Origin: a virus
Length of the DNA stretch: 34,648 nucleotides
Direction: 5' to 3' (one strand)
Virus record (IMG/VR): IMGVR_UViG_3300033816_001097
Coordinates: 1 to 34,648 of that record
In this document: piece after piece, positions 23,224-32,017 of the stretch
Numbering within the stretch: position 1 is the stretch's first letter
How the letters are laid out: the number at the start of each line of letters is the position of its first letter
Notes under the pieces: model-generated
The model's input: only the letters and a program-made list of their open reading frames with translations
Told to the model about the DNA's origin: nothing
Databases searched by the model: none
Program-made: the position numbers and the translations under genes

Positions 23224-26200
23224 ATGACTAAAAAAGGTTGCTGCTGTAAAGAAGAAAATTCAAATGTAAAACATTATATTGCTGTAAGATGTTTCGAATA
23301 TGAAACAGAGTTTTACGAGCAACCAAAAATACATAATGTTTATGATTCTTTTCCAAGTAATTCTAGAATTTTTGGTCTTGGCGATGAACCTGATTTTCCT
23401 TATAGAGTAACCGGATTAGATTCTGGAAACAGTTTACTTGTAATAGAAAAAGATCCATCAAGAAAAATTAAATTTATGTTAAAAGGTGGTGGCGGTGGCG
23501 CACCATTTGATTCATTTGGCGGCAATGCTGCTTATATTGATTTTAATGTAATTCCATTTAGTGAAAGTAAATTAAATTCAATGTCACTATTTGTTGGTGC
23601 TGGTGGCACCGGTGGTCCGCATTTTGATTTTAGAAATACCACACCATTATATGGTGGTGGCCCTGGGTTTGGATTTGCTGGATGGGGAGGAGGTGCGGCT
23701 GCTTATGGTGATAGCGTTCAATCTTTACAAGCAGGTGGCCAATATGTTGTTGGTTCTGGTGGCGGTGCGGGAGCAGATATAGATACAAATACCAGATATG
23801 GTGGACATGGTGGCGTTTCGGATGGAGAGGCTGGTGATGGTCTGTTTGGCGGAGGTTCAGCATCAAGCACTGCGCCTGGATTGGGCGGCGGTGCTGGAGG
23901 ATTTGGGGGCGGATTTAGAATTGGTGGCCTTGGATTTAGATTCAGTCCTCCACCATCGTTTCCAGTTAGTGTAGTTGGTGGAGGTGGAGGCTCAGGGGTT
24001 TTTGGTGGCGGTGGTGGAGGTTCAAATAGTTCTGGGGGCGGAGGAGCTTCTACCGTAGCTGATATATTTTCTAATAAACCAATTGACAACGGATTCGATG
24101 GGACATTCAGAGGTCCCGGTAGTCGCTGTAGTCCGTTTTTTAGTAAAACAATGGATGCTGGTTTGGGTGCTAATAGACCTGGAAGATTTATAGAAAATTT
24201 AGATACTGTATATACTTCATTGTATAACGGAGGAAACGCCCAAGCAGCAGAATATCACAGAACAAGGTGGTGTCCTTGTTTTGAAAGCCAAGTATCAAAT
24301 ATTGATAATTCTACTGGTTATTTTTCAAATGGGTTAAACTATATTTGTTTAACAGAAGGACAATATAATCTTATAATTGCCCAGACACTTTCTTTACCAG
24401 ACTATAATAATATCTTTGCTGCGGGAGCAGGTTATGTAAAAACTTCTTTTGTTTTAAACGGAGCAAGGTATATTTTATTGCCATGGGAAGAGGATATTTA
24501 TGGTGATCCAACTGCAAATCATTATTATTGCAGCGTAGGATGTGAAAATGATTATATTGCTAATGGAATACCAACAGATGTAAAATGGTACGTTTCAACA
24601 CAATATAATTTTGCAAATTATTCAGATTCAAGAAATTTTTTCAAAAATCTATACTTATCATATGGTATGGATCTATCCTCAGTAACAAGTTGCTGTGATA
24701 TTTTTATCGGTGAAAGAATTTGTTTTCCAGAAAATTCATCAAACTGTTCAAATTCTGTAGATCAAGATGGAAATGTATATGGATGTTATTGTCAAAATGT
24801 AGAAACACCACCAAAGTATAAATCTATATGCCGTTCACAAGTTTCTACAGATAGTCCATTTATAGCGGTAGATCCCGATTCCCAATTTTATTATCTCTGC
24901 ATTCCAGCATTTGGTTGGAGCAGATTTGGATCAGAAACCGTAAATGGGCTTTTCAATTATTCTGATGGCATTAATGATGAAAATAAAATAAATTTGGGAA
25001 GCGATTTACAATATTTTAGTGATCCACCATCATTAGAAATTGAAGAGTTGAGACAATTGCTTTGTGAGCAGACGCAAACTGGACCTGGTGGCGAATGCAA
25101 TAAAAATCCAGATCAAGATTGTGTATGCAGAGTAATTGTAAGCCGACCATATGAAGAACAGGATCCCGAAGGAATAAACGCTCCTATTACATTTACTCAC
25201 ACAGGTGGTATAGTTTGTTCAAGAGATCTATATGGATCAGGTCCAAATTCTTGTGAAACATGTCCAGAAGAAACAGCCCAACCACTTCCTCTTGATGATA
25301 ATACTTTTAGTTTTCAAAAATGCACACAACCTTCTATATGTGAAATAACTGGTTGCTATACAATAGATCCAAGTATACCAAATTGTGGACCAACAAATCC
25401 ACAACAATGTGGTGAGTGTACAGATCCTTGTTCTGGCGATCCCATTCTTTTGACAAAAAAAGCCTTCGCCACATTTAAAAAATTGTTTTCATTCTTTGAA
25501 ACAAATTTATATAGAGCAGGCAATCTACTTTTAAATCCAAATACATCAACAGTAAGCAAAATACAAGTACCGCCATTAAATCCTTGCGATGTAATTCCCG
25601 GTGAATGTCAATTTGCAGGTACTTTTATTGGTTATAAATCAAAAATTGAAAGAAATAGTTGCCCACCTGATAATTGGATTCAGTCACAAACTTGTAAAGA
25701 TTGTGGATGTATAAAAGAACAAACACAAACTGTATTGCGCTGCAGTGCAACCGATTTAATAAAAGAAGAAAAATCTTGGGAAACCTGGATGTGTGTTTTG
25801 ATACAAGAATCTACAGCCAATAATGGTGAAGATTATTATGAAGGCACAGCAATGGAAATTACTTTAAATCCTTGCTTGTTTGCCGGTTTGACACCTGTAG
25901 AAGCTTTAGCAAAAGCAACACAACTTATAAAATTAGAAGAAAAATCTATACAAACTTCTTTATGTGGTGAAGAACAAATAACAATAAATGGGTATCGTTT
26001 AACTGCATGTCTTCTCTGCTTGGACTTAGCTAGTTCTTCAGCCTCTGATGCAGCTGCATATATAAATGCCTGTGTGGGTGGATTTGCTTATGCAACTGTT
26101 TTAGATGATTTGGCCTGGTTTGGTGAAAGAAGAATGAATTGTAATGTATGCGAAGAATTTAAAAAGAGACCCGGTGATATTTTTGAAATAGAATATTCTC

Positions 26201-26838
26201 TTTACAATGGTGGTGTAAAAGCTACAATTAAATTTAAATCAAAAAAATACGAAGCATGCGTTCTTGTAAAAAGCAACCCAGTCTGCGATACCCAATTGGG
26301 AGGCAGTGCTGATGACTGCTATAATTTTGTATTGTCTGAAACAAAAGGCAATATATTTGTTCAATATAAAAGTAACGAAGCTGTGAGTTATCCTGAGTGG
26401 GCAAATGGGACTCGTTGGGAATTTACAACAATTTCTGGTGATGGAGAAAACCCAAATTTTCAAGCTTGCGCACCCTTTAATGAACAAATAGGTCCGCAAG
26501 ACTGTATATTATACAAAAGATCTGATTGTGTTTATAGAAAACCAGATCTTGAAGGGTATACAGGAAAATGTTGTACAATTAACACAAATTGTTCGGACAA
26601 TGAAATAGAGTGCACAAGCATTAATAGCATTGGAGATTATTGTACTTTTTGTGAAAATCAACAATGCACAAGTTCTGGTAGTTGTTCTACAAATGGAGAC
26701 GATGCTTGCTGCAATTTAGATCAACCACCAGATTGCCAATATCCTCCATGCACTCCTTTTCAAGGTTGCACTATAATTTCTTCACCAATTCCAAGTGATG
26801 TTTGCACTACACAAATAGGATCATTGTTTATTTTTTAA
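23224..26838 (+). CDS. Large Gly-rich / Cys-rich virion protein, probable adhesin
   Basis: 1204 aa. After a CCC-bearing N-terminus (MTKKGCCCKEE) comes a strand-rich domain and, at about residues 85-290, a polyglycine region (MLKGGGGGAPFDSFGG; VGGGGGSGVFGGGGGGS) resembling Gly-rich sandwich domains in phage adhesins and in ALK-type receptors. The remaining 900 residues contain several dozen Cys, many in CxxC or CC pairs, with a dense Cys tail (CCTINTNCSDNEIEC, CTFCENQQC). That is unusual for cytosol-assembled virion proteins. No signal peptide. Late promoter and position suggest a tail tip or head-surface component; receptor binding is inferred. Confidence 0.75.
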   Translation: MTKKGCCCKEENSNVKHYIAVRCFEYETEFYEQPKIHNVYDSFPSNSRIFGLGDEPDFPYRVTGLDSGNSLLVIEKDPSRKIKFMLKGGGGGAPFDSFGGNAAYIDFNVIPFSESKLNSMSLFVGAGGTGGPHFDFRNTTPLYGGGPGFGFAGWGGGAAAYGDSVQSLQAGGQYVVGSGGGAGADIDTNTRYGGHGGVSDGEAGDGLFGGGSASSTAPGLGGGAGGFGGGFRIGGLGFRFSPPPSFPVSVVGGGGGSGVFGGGGGGSNSSGGGGASTVADIFSNKPIDNGFDGTFRGPGSRCSPFFSKTMDAGLGANRPGRFIENLDTVYTSLYNGGNAQAAEYHRTRWCPCFESQVSNIDNSTGYFSNGLNYICLTEGQYNLIIAQTLSLPDYNNIFAAGAGYVKTSFVLNGARYILLPWEEDIYGDPTANHYYCSVGCENDYIANGIPTDVKWYVSTQYNFANYSDSRNFFKNLYLSYGMDLSSVTSCCDIFIGERICFPENSSNCSNSVDQDGNVYGCYCQNVETPPKYKSICRSQVSTDSPFIAVDPDSQFYYLCIPAFGWSRFGSETVNGLFNYSDGINDENKINLGSDLQYFSDPPSLEIEELRQLLCEQTQTGPGGECNKNPDQDCVCRVIVSRPYEEQDPEGINAPITFTHTGGIVCSRDLYGSGPNSCETCPEETAQPLPLDDNTFSFQKCTQPSICEITGCYTIDPSIPNCGPTNPQQCGECTDPCSGDPILLTKKAFATFKKLFSFFETNLYRAGNLLLNPNTSTVSKIQVPPLNPCDVIPGECQFAGTFIGYKSKIERNSCPPDNWIQSQTCKDCGCIKEQTQTVLRCSATDLIKEEKSWETWMCVLIQESTANNGEDYYEGTAMEITLNPCLFAGLTPVEALAKATQLIKLEEKSIQTSLCGEEQITINGYRLTACLLCLDLASSSASDAAAYINACVGGFAYATVLDDLAWFGERRMNCNVCEEFKKRPGDIFEIEYSLYNGGVKATIKFKSKKYEACVLVKSNPVCDTQLGGSADDCYNFVLSETKGNIFVQYKSNEAVSYPEWANGTRWEFTTISGDGENPNFQACAPFNEQIGPQDCILYKRSDCVYRKPDLEGYTGKCCTINTNCSDNEIECTSINSIGDYCTFCENQQCTSSGSCSTNGDDACCNLDQPPDCQYPPCTPFQGCTIISSPIPSDVCTTQIGSLFIF

Positions 26839-26856
26839 AAACTTTATTTAAATTTT

Positions 26857-27585
26857 ATGAGCTATCAAAATAATACAACTTTAGTTTTACCAAAAGTAGT
26901 TACTTGCAAAGAAAAGGGAATCAATCTTCCAGTTATAAATTGTGAACATTGGGAAGCAAAAGATAATTGCAATCCTGTTTGCAAATTAAATCTTGTAGAC
27001 TCTCCAGATTATAAAAAATGCAAAGATTGCAAAGAAAGAAAACCAATTAAAAGTGAAACTATGGAAAATTATAAAAGAAAAGAGTTTGTTAATATTAATG
27101 AAAATGTAAGACAAACTTTAGAAGCACAATCAAAAAAATTGCAAGAAATACAAGAGAAGTTTGCAAAGCAAAAAAAAGAACAAGAAGAAAAAATATTAAA
27201 TGAAAAATCATTTTTAGATAAAGCAGTTTCATATCTAAAAGCAGAATCATCACAAGCCACACAGGGCAAAATATCAAATAGCAACTTTGAAAAGAGAAAA
27301 GAAATATGTATGAGTTGCCCCTTTAAAGTAAACGATGTTCTATTAAAAAATGGAACAACGGCTCACGATTCTGTTGGATGGTGTAAGGGTGGATGCGGCT
27401 GTAGTGTTGGTTCCGAAAGAGCCGCCTTGTCAACCAAACTTTACATGCCAACGTTATCTTGTCCAAAAGGAAAATTTGGTGTCGAAAAGGGAGCTGGTTT
27501 TGAAATTTCTGATGCCGTAGATTCCGCAAAAGGAATTTTAACTTCAGCAATTAGTATTTTTAAGAAACCTCAGACAGATAAATAA
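26857..27585 (+). CDS. Cys-cluster protein with central coiled coil
   Basis: 242 aa. N-terminal Cys set (CKEKGINLPVINCEHWE, CNPVCKLNLVD, KKCKDCKERKP), a Lys/Gln/Glu coiled coil at about 70-115, then a second metal-type cluster ICMSCPFKVN and WCKGGCGCSVG, CPKGKFG. The C-terminal cluster matches a small phage family with C-P...C..CGC...CP.g.(W/F). Zn or Fe-S binding is likely; the role is unknown. 18 nt after the adhesin-like gene. It may work with the Cys-rich protein before it. Confidence 0.72.
   Translation: MSYQNNTTLVLPKVVTCKEKGINLPVINCEHWEAKDNCNPVCKLNLVDSPDYKKCKDCKERKPIKSETMENYKRKEFVNINENVRQTLEAQSKKLQEIQEKFAKQKKEQEEKILNEKSFLDKAVSYLKAESSQATQGKISNSNFEKRKEICMSCPFKVNDVLLKNGTTAHDSVGWCKGGCGCSVGSERAALSTKLYMPTLSCPKGKFGVEKGAGFEISDAVDSAKGILTSAISIFKKPQTDK
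27577..27584 (+). promoter_or_regulatory. Late promoter octamer GATAAATA
   Basis: Overlaps the stop of the 26857 gene; ATTAC then ATG 27590. Confidence 0.72.
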
Positions 27586-27589
27586 TTAC

Positions 27590-28117
27590 ATGCTCAAATT
27601 TAAAGACTTTTTGTTAAATGAAGATCTTGGTATCGGCCCAGAAGGAACAGCAAACAATCCTTCTATTAAAAATTATTTGGATTCGCTAAGAAAAGAAAAA
27701 AAAGATCTAGTTCAACAAAAAAAATTAACTGTAAATAACCCAGAAGAAAAAGAAAGATTGTCTGATTTACTTAATCAAAAACAACAAGAAATTTATCAAA
27801 CTCAAATTTTAAGTAATCCACAAACTTCTACTACTACTCCAAGTTTGCCAACACCACAGCTCAGTACTTCTTTAGGGTCACCAGCTGGAAAGGAAAGTGC
27901 TTTTGATAAACTTATAAAAGGCAAAACAGTTTCAACTATTGGATCATCGTCACCAACACCATCTCTTGCTTCTCCAGCTTTGAGTACAGCCACACCATCT
28001 CCTGAAAGCTCAATTTATTCAGGATATAAAGTTTTTAACAATTTAATAAGCAGCATAACAAACCCTCAATTAGATATTGAAGTTTTAGGCAAAACTTCTA
28101 AAAACATAAGATTATAA
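27590..28117 (+). CDS. Putative capsid-targeted internal protein with T4-like short leader
   Basis: 175 aa. MLKFKDFLLNE|D has the form of the T4 internal-protein capsid-targeting sequence (MKTYQEFIAE|A): about ten amphipathic residues ending in (L/I)-x-E, here L9-N10-E11. The rest has a charged helix (about 27-80) and a Ser/Thr/Pro-rich linker (TSTTTPSLPTPQLSTS; SSSPTPSLASPALSTATPSP). No catalytic motif. First gene of the leader-bearing array; leaderless late promoter. Packaging in the capsid is inferred from the leader. Alternative: a scaffold-type protein. Confidence 0.72.
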   Translation: MLKFKDFLLNEDLGIGPEGTANNPSIKNYLDSLRKEKKDLVQQKKLTVNNPEEKERLSDLLNQKQQEIYQTQILSNPQTSTTTPSLPTPQLSTSLGSPAGKESAFDKLIKGKTVSTIGSSSPTPSLASPALSTATPSPESSIYSGYKVFNNLISSITNPQLDIEVLGKTSKNIRL

Positions 28118-28120
28118 ATA
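28113..28120 (+). promoter_or_regulatory. Late promoter octamer TATAAATA
   Basis: Starts within the stop codon of the 27590 gene; TTTTT then ATG 28126. Confidence 0.78.
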
Positions 28121-28125
28121 TTTTT

Positions 28126-28587
28126 ATGAATTACCTTCTAAATTATTATAAAAATATTTGTGAAAAATACCAACAAAAAATTATTATTTTACAAAATTAT
28201 TTAAACGAGGTTGCTGAAAGTGGTATAAATGTTGCTGGCGGTGGTTTGGCCCAAGAACCAATTCCTCAAGAAGGGGCACCAATCGGTATACCGGATATGC
28301 AAGGACCACGTGATCCATCCATTCCACCAAGTCCAATTGATTATTTTTATTGGTGTGAGGACGCTGGTTGTGATATCAATACTCCACCAGGTATAGGATT
28401 TTACGATAAAGATGGTGATGGTAAAATAAGTCCTGAAGAACGCCAAGAGTGGAATATTGATACAGAGAGATGGCATCAACAAAAAAATTTATATACAAGA
28501 CATTTTAAAGAGCATTCAAAATGGAAATCTAGCCAAAAAAGAAGAAGAGTTTCTTCTATGGCAACAGATAGTCAATACTACTCATAA
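28126..28587 (+). CDS. Putative capsid-internal protein with EF-hand loop
   Basis: 153 aa. Leader MNYLLNYYKNICEKYQQ... ends in L26-N27-E28|V, the predicted processing site. The cargo carries DKDGDGKISPEE, a textbook 12-residue EF-hand calcium loop (Asp at 1, 3, 5; Gly 6; Ile 8; Glu 12), preceded by a Cys pair (WCEDAGCDIN). The C-terminus is basic (KWKSSQKRRRVSS). A single loop could bind Ca2+ or pair with another copy; dockerin-like modules look similar. Leaderless late promoter. Confidence 0.75.
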   Translation: MNYLLNYYKNICEKYQQKIIILQNYLNEVAESGINVAGGGLAQEPIPQEGAPIGIPDMQGPRDPSIPPSPIDYFYWCEDAGCDINTPPGIGFYDKDGDGKISPEERQEWNIDTERWHQQKNLYTRHFKEHSKWKSSQKRRRVSSMATDSQYYS

Positions 28588-28605
28588 CAAATAAAATAAA
28601 ATCAA

Positions 28606-29415
28606 ATGATAAATCCATTCAACGATCAATCAAATATTTTTATAAACCCATATGACAATGCAATAAAAAAATTGCAAGAACAAAATCTTTTTAAATTCGA
28701 AGAAATATATAAAAAAAGATGTGATTTTTTAAATAAAAAAAATATAAAACTTAAAAAATATTTAGAAGAAGCAACTTCGTCATTAAACGATAGAGAATTT
28801 GGGATTAATTATGATTCCGCAGTTAACAATACTAGCTCTTCTGCTAATTTAATGATGCCTAGCCCACCACCACCAAGTTGGTGGGGTGGAAAAAATAGAA
28901 TTTCATGGAATTTCGAAAATATGCCAGATTGGTATAGAAAAATGTTTGGTAATACTAATGATTTCTCCCCAGCACCTGCAGATCGCCCCAAAGTAGGCCC
29001 AAATGAACGTGGAGTAGAGATAGAGAGAGCACCCCGTGGCCCGGGATCAAATTTTAATCATTATCCTGGAGCAGGACAGAAAAGCAGTGGATTTTATAAC
29101 GGCTGGTACAAGCCACCAAAAGAATTTCCTGTATATAGCCATCAATCATCAGTGCACACTATATTTAACTTAGACCGTTCAAGATATGTAACTACTTTGG
29201 ATGGACAAGACTTACCACAGGGTGTATTTGCAGATACTCAACCACCATATTGGCTTTGGACTTTAGGCGCACCAACACCACAATATCCACAAGGTGTACC
29301 ATATTGGTTGGATATGAATGGAGGCGCTGAGAATATGGGAGTTTGGCAGATGGCAAGTCAAGGTAGTCCGGGATATTTGAATCCTTGGGGAATATTTTTA
29401 CAAAATCCGAACTAA
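28606..29415 (+). CDS. Putative capsid-internal protein, Pro/Trp-rich, paralogue A
   Basis: 269 aa. Long (about 55-residue) charged helical leader ending KKYL53-E-E55|ATSS. The cargo is homologous along its whole length to the next gene: DREFGINYDSAVN, SANLMMP, PPPPSWWGGKNR, RAPRGPGSNF, PPKEFPVYSHQ, LGAPTP, GVPYW. Rich in Trp, Pro, Gly, Tyr, with no enzyme motif seen. No late octamer is convincing upstream (19-nt gap, AT-rich), so it is probably read through from the 28126 gene. Confidence 0.72.
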   Translation: MINPFNDQSNIFINPYDNAIKKLQEQNLFKFEEIYKKRCDFLNKKNIKLKKYLEEATSSLNDREFGINYDSAVNNTSSSANLMMPSPPPPSWWGGKNRISWNFENMPDWYRKMFGNTNDFSPAPADRPKVGPNERGVEIERAPRGPGSNFNHYPGAGQKSSGFYNGWYKPPKEFPVYSHQSSVHTIFNLDRSRYVTTLDGQDLPQGVFADTQPPYWLWTLGAPTPQYPQGVPYWLDMNGGAENMGVWQMASQGSPGYLNPWGIFLQNPN

Positions 29416-30135
29416 AATACTAAAATGCTTTTTTATCAATCCGACATTAATAATACTATTTCAAAAATTTTTATTAAAAAATATTTAAAAGAAGCATATT
29501 CGTCAATAAATGATAGAGAATTTGGAATTAATTATGATTCCGCAGTCAACAGTACTAGCTCTTCTGCTAATTTAATGATGCCTAACCCACCACCACCAAG
29601 TTGGTGGGGTGGAAAAAATAGACTTTCACAGTGGTTCGCTGGTGAACGAATGCCAGATTGGTATAGAAGAATGTTTGGTTATGGTGATCCCCCAGCAGAT
29701 CGCCCTAGATTAGGCTCAAGTGAACGTGGAGTAGAGAGAGCACCCCGTGGCCCGGGATCAAATTTTAGTCATAACCCTCTTATATTTCGTAAACCGGGTG
29801 GACAATATAATGGCTACTGGTTGCCACCAAAAGAATTTCCTGTGTATAGCCACCAAGCAGAAGCACACACTTTATTGGGCTTAGACCGATCAAGATTTTT
29901 AACTACTTGGGAAGGACAAGCATTACCACAAGGTGTATTTGTAGATAGTCATGGACCACCACATTTATTCTGGACTTTAGGGGCACCAACACCAGATTAC
30001 CCAGAAGGTGTACCATATTGGATAGATTATGCTGGAGAATTTACTCCTGATAATCCAGGAGTATGGCGCATGATAAATCCGGAGCTACCGGGAAATCCTT
30101 GGGGAATTCAACCACCAGATTATAACCCCAACTAA
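28745..30135 (+). repeat. Tandem duplication of a cargo domain
   Basis: Two direct copies, about 28755-29415 and 29481-30135, encode paralogues A and B; first shared residues are KKYL.EA.SS just before the predicted processing site. Indels are confined to short linkers. Confidence 0.85.
29425..30135 (+). CDS. Putative capsid-internal protein, Pro/Trp-rich, paralogue B
   Basis: 236 aa. Cargo matches paralogue A from KKYL21-K-E23|AYSS onward (for example PPPPSWWGGKNR, RAPRGPGSNFSH, PPKEFPVYSHQ), but the first 15 residues MLFYQSDINNTISKI are replaced and are instead identical to those of the following, unrelated 30150 gene. It is therefore a cargo duplicate wearing a different leader. Upstream CTAAAATA-N5-ATG is a one-mismatch late octamer at the standard spacing. 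Confidence 0.72.
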   Translation: MLFYQSDINNTISKIFIKKYLKEAYSSINDREFGINYDSAVNSTSSSANLMMPNPPPPSWWGGKNRLSQWFAGERMPDWYRRMFGYGDPPADRPRLGSSERGVERAPRGPGSNFSHNPLIFRKPGGQYNGYWLPPKEFPVYSHQAEAHTLLGLDRSRFLTTWEGQALPQGVFVDSHGPPHLFWTLGAPTPDYPEGVPYWIDYAGEFTPDNPGVWRMINPELPGNPWGIQPPDYNPN

Positions 30136-30194
30136 ATATACTAACTAAAATGCTTTTTTATCAATCCGACATTAATAATACTATTTCAAAAATT
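29425..30194 (+). repeat. Identical 45-bp leader in two unrelated genes
   Basis: The first 45 coding bases of the 29425 and 30150 genes are identical, as is the preceding CTAAA, after which the sequences diverge into unrelated cargo. Confidence 0.88.
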
Positions 30195-30809
30195 CTTCTT
30201 GAAAAATTATTAGATGATACACCAGATCCAAGACCTCTAAAACCAAAAACCCCTTGGATGGTGGAAGGGGATTTTGTGTTTTATGGTGATCCGCCACCAC
30301 CTCCTCCTTCTGGTGTCGGACAAGCACTTGAACTTATAAATGATTATGGTATAGGTTTTCATCCATACGACTGGTTTAATAATACAAATAATCAAAATAC
30401 GACACAGGGCGAAATGCATCCAGCCATACAGTGGTTACTTGGTACAGTGGGTACTGCTGAAGGACCACTTTTATTGAGAGTATTGCAAGGATTGGCACCA
30501 ATTCCTCTTGAATGGATTCCATATTTAGCGGCTTTGGGAGTATTGGTTGTTGGTGTCGGAGGTGCTATGTATATAACTGCTGAATCTGGACAAATAATTT
30601 TAAATAATTTACCAGGTTTGCAAGAAGTAGGCTCAGGTAATGCAACTGCTTTTCAAAGAATTGATGCACCTGTATACAATGATTCCATCTACCAAAACAG
30701 CGGTATCGATCCTTTGACGGGATTGCCTTGGAATGTGATTCCACCACCTCCCCCATCTTCTTCCGGTAATGATTCTTCTTCAGGAGATGGTATAGCAGTA
30801 ATACCTTAA
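30150..30809 (+). CDS. Putative capsid-internal protein with membrane-spanning segment
   Basis: 219 aa. The leader MLFYQSDINNTISKI is shared exactly with paralogue B. L-L-E18 or L-D-D23 could be the processing site, the second being non-canonical. The cargo has PPPPPPSGVG, then a hydrophobic stretch IPYLAALGVLVVGVGGAMYI at about residues 130-149 that should span a membrane, preceded by an amphipathic LLLRVLQGLAPIP. The Pro/Ser-rich tail has PPPPPSSSGNDSSSG. If ejected with DNA it could insert in the host membrane; this is inference. ACTAAATA lies 11 nt before the ATG. Confidence 0.68.
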   Translation: MLFYQSDINNTISKILLEKLLDDTPDPRPLKPKTPWMVEGDFVFYGDPPPPPPSGVGQALELINDYGIGFHPYDWFNNTNNQNTTQGEMHPAIQWLLGTVGTAEGPLLLRVLQGLAPIPLEWIPYLAALGVLVVGVGGAMYITAESGQIILNNLPGLQEVGSGNATAFQRIDAPVYNDSIYQNSGIDPLTGLPWNVIPPPPPSSSGNDSSSGDGIAVIP

Positions 30810-30829
30810 AGTTTTTATATATTTTGTTT

Positions 30830-30837
30830 TATAAATA
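30830..30837 (+). promoter_or_regulatory. Late promoter octamer TATAAATA
   Basis: CTTTC then ATG 30843. Consensus octamer with standard 5-nt spacing. Confidence 0.78.
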
Positions 30838-30842
30838 CTTTC

Positions 30843-31547
30843 ATGGATTATTTGACAAAATATTATAAAAATTTAGCTGAAGAGCTTCAACAAAAATGTA
30901 ACAAACTTTATTTAACTTTAAATGAAGTTGCTTCACCAGTTCAATTAATGCCAGGGCAGGGTCCTGGTACTCTTGAAGGCGATCCAAATTATAGATTTGT
31001 TGGTGGTGTGGAATCCGCAGGTGATAGCGTAAGACCACAATTAATGCAATGGAACAACAATGCACAAGTTTGGAAAACTAATTTTTATAATAGTGGTTAC
31101 GCAAATGCTCCTTGGAATAATTGGGCAAGTTGGATAAATGCACTATACCAATATTGGAATAATAATGCATTTTGGAATGCAGGAATGCAAGATTTTATGG
31201 TTGGGTTGTTTGGTGATGGCTACAATTATCAATTTTTGCCAAATGGCGATATTCTTTTTACAGAAGAAATGAAACAAATTGCATATAATTGCATACAATC
31301 AATGGTTCAAGCAGGCAGTCAATCGCCAAACCAAAATGCTTCTAACGCTGCAGCACAATCTGTATTTAATTATTTCCAAGAACAATATGGAATAAAAACA
31401 TACCCGTGGTACAACGGAGAGTTTGCTCCATTCTTTACAAACTATTATCTACCAGGAGCAACTTCATTCCCACCCACACCACCGTGGCAATGGAATCCCG
31501 GTATGGGACTTCCTTTTGCAAATGCACCAACCGTTCCTGCGCCATAA
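30843..31547 (+). CDS. Putative capsid-internal protein, Trp/Asn-rich
   Basis: 234 aa. Leader MDYLTKYYKNLAEELQQ... ends L26-N27-E28|VASP. The cargo is unusually rich in Trp, Asn, Tyr and Gln (WNNNAQVWKTNFYNSGY; WNNWASWINALYQYWNNN) with a Pro/Trp tail (PPTPPWQWNPGMG). Its layout resembles the 32026 gene, though sequence similarity beyond the leader is loose. No known domain; many spaced Trp suggest an aromatic surface or carbohydrate contacts, unproven. Confidence 0.72.
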   Translation: MDYLTKYYKNLAEELQQKCNKLYLTLNEVASPVQLMPGQGPGTLEGDPNYRFVGGVESAGDSVRPQLMQWNNNAQVWKTNFYNSGYANAPWNNWASWINALYQYWNNNAFWNAGMQDFMVGLFGDGYNYQFLPNGDILFTEEMKQIAYNCIQSMVQAGSQSPNQNASNAAAQSVFNYFQEQYGIKTYPWYNGEFAPFFTNYYLPGATSFPPTPPWQWNPGMGLPFANAPTVPAP

Positions 31548-31558
31548 TATATAACAAC

Positions 31559-32017
31559 ATGAAATACGAAGAATATTATTACAAAAATCTTTGTGAAAAG
31601 TATCAAAAAAGAATTGATATTCTTGAAAGATATCTTTCTGAGGCTGGACTAAAGAAAGCTTTAAAGACCGGAAAGCCAGAACTTCTTGCAAAAGAAGGTA
31701 TAAAGCAAGGCGAAAGAAGAGAACGGCTTCTTTCAACTGCCACGGAAATGGGTCAAAGAGCTTCAGATAGTGCTCGCAAATATGGTCCAATGAGCAAACA
31801 AGTAGGTGCTGCTGGTCTACAGCAACAAGCTGCTCTTTCAAGCGCACAACAAATTGGACAAAATATCGAAGATATTGATATACAACTGGCTTCAGAAGAT
31901 CCAGAGCTAAGAAAGCGTTCAAGCGGAATGTATATGAGACAATCAATGCTGGGACCAGATGTATTCCCAGAAAGACCAATGCAAGATTATCCTCATGTTG
32001 GTTCGGCACAATATTAA
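31559..32017 (+). CDS. Putative capsid-internal protein, charged helical cargo
   Basis: 152 aa from ATG 31559; the longer frame from 31406 lies inside the preceding gene and is rejected. Leader MKYEEYYYKNLCEKYQKR... ends L26-S27-E28|AG. The cargo is Lys/Arg/Gln/Ala-rich and helical (KALKTGKPELLAKEGIKQGERRERLL, GLQQQAALSSAQQIGQNIEDID), unlike the aromatic neighbours, and could bind DNA. Upstream AATATATA-N5-ATG is a one-mismatch late octamer. Confidence 0.72.
   Translation: MKYEEYYYKNLCEKYQKRIDILERYLSEAGLKKALKTGKPELLAKEGIKQGERRERLLSTATEMGQRASDSARKYGPMSKQVGAAGLQQQAALSSAQQIGQNIEDIDIQLASEDPELRKRSSGMYMRQSMLGPDVFPERPMQDYPHVGSAQY

Noticed and set aside
23718-24089. Minus-strand Pro-rich open frame (123 codons)
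   Set aside because: It is the mirror of the polyglycine coding region (GGN reversed gives NCC/Pro); no independent start signals.
28606-28640. Late promoter before the 28606 gene
   Set aside because: The upstream AAATAAAATAAAATCAA does not contain NNTAAATA at an acceptable distance; read-through from the upstream gene is simpler.
31406-31558. Longer N-terminus for the 31559 gene
   Set aside because: The extension overlaps the coding region of the 30843 gene, and the family leader begins at 31559.
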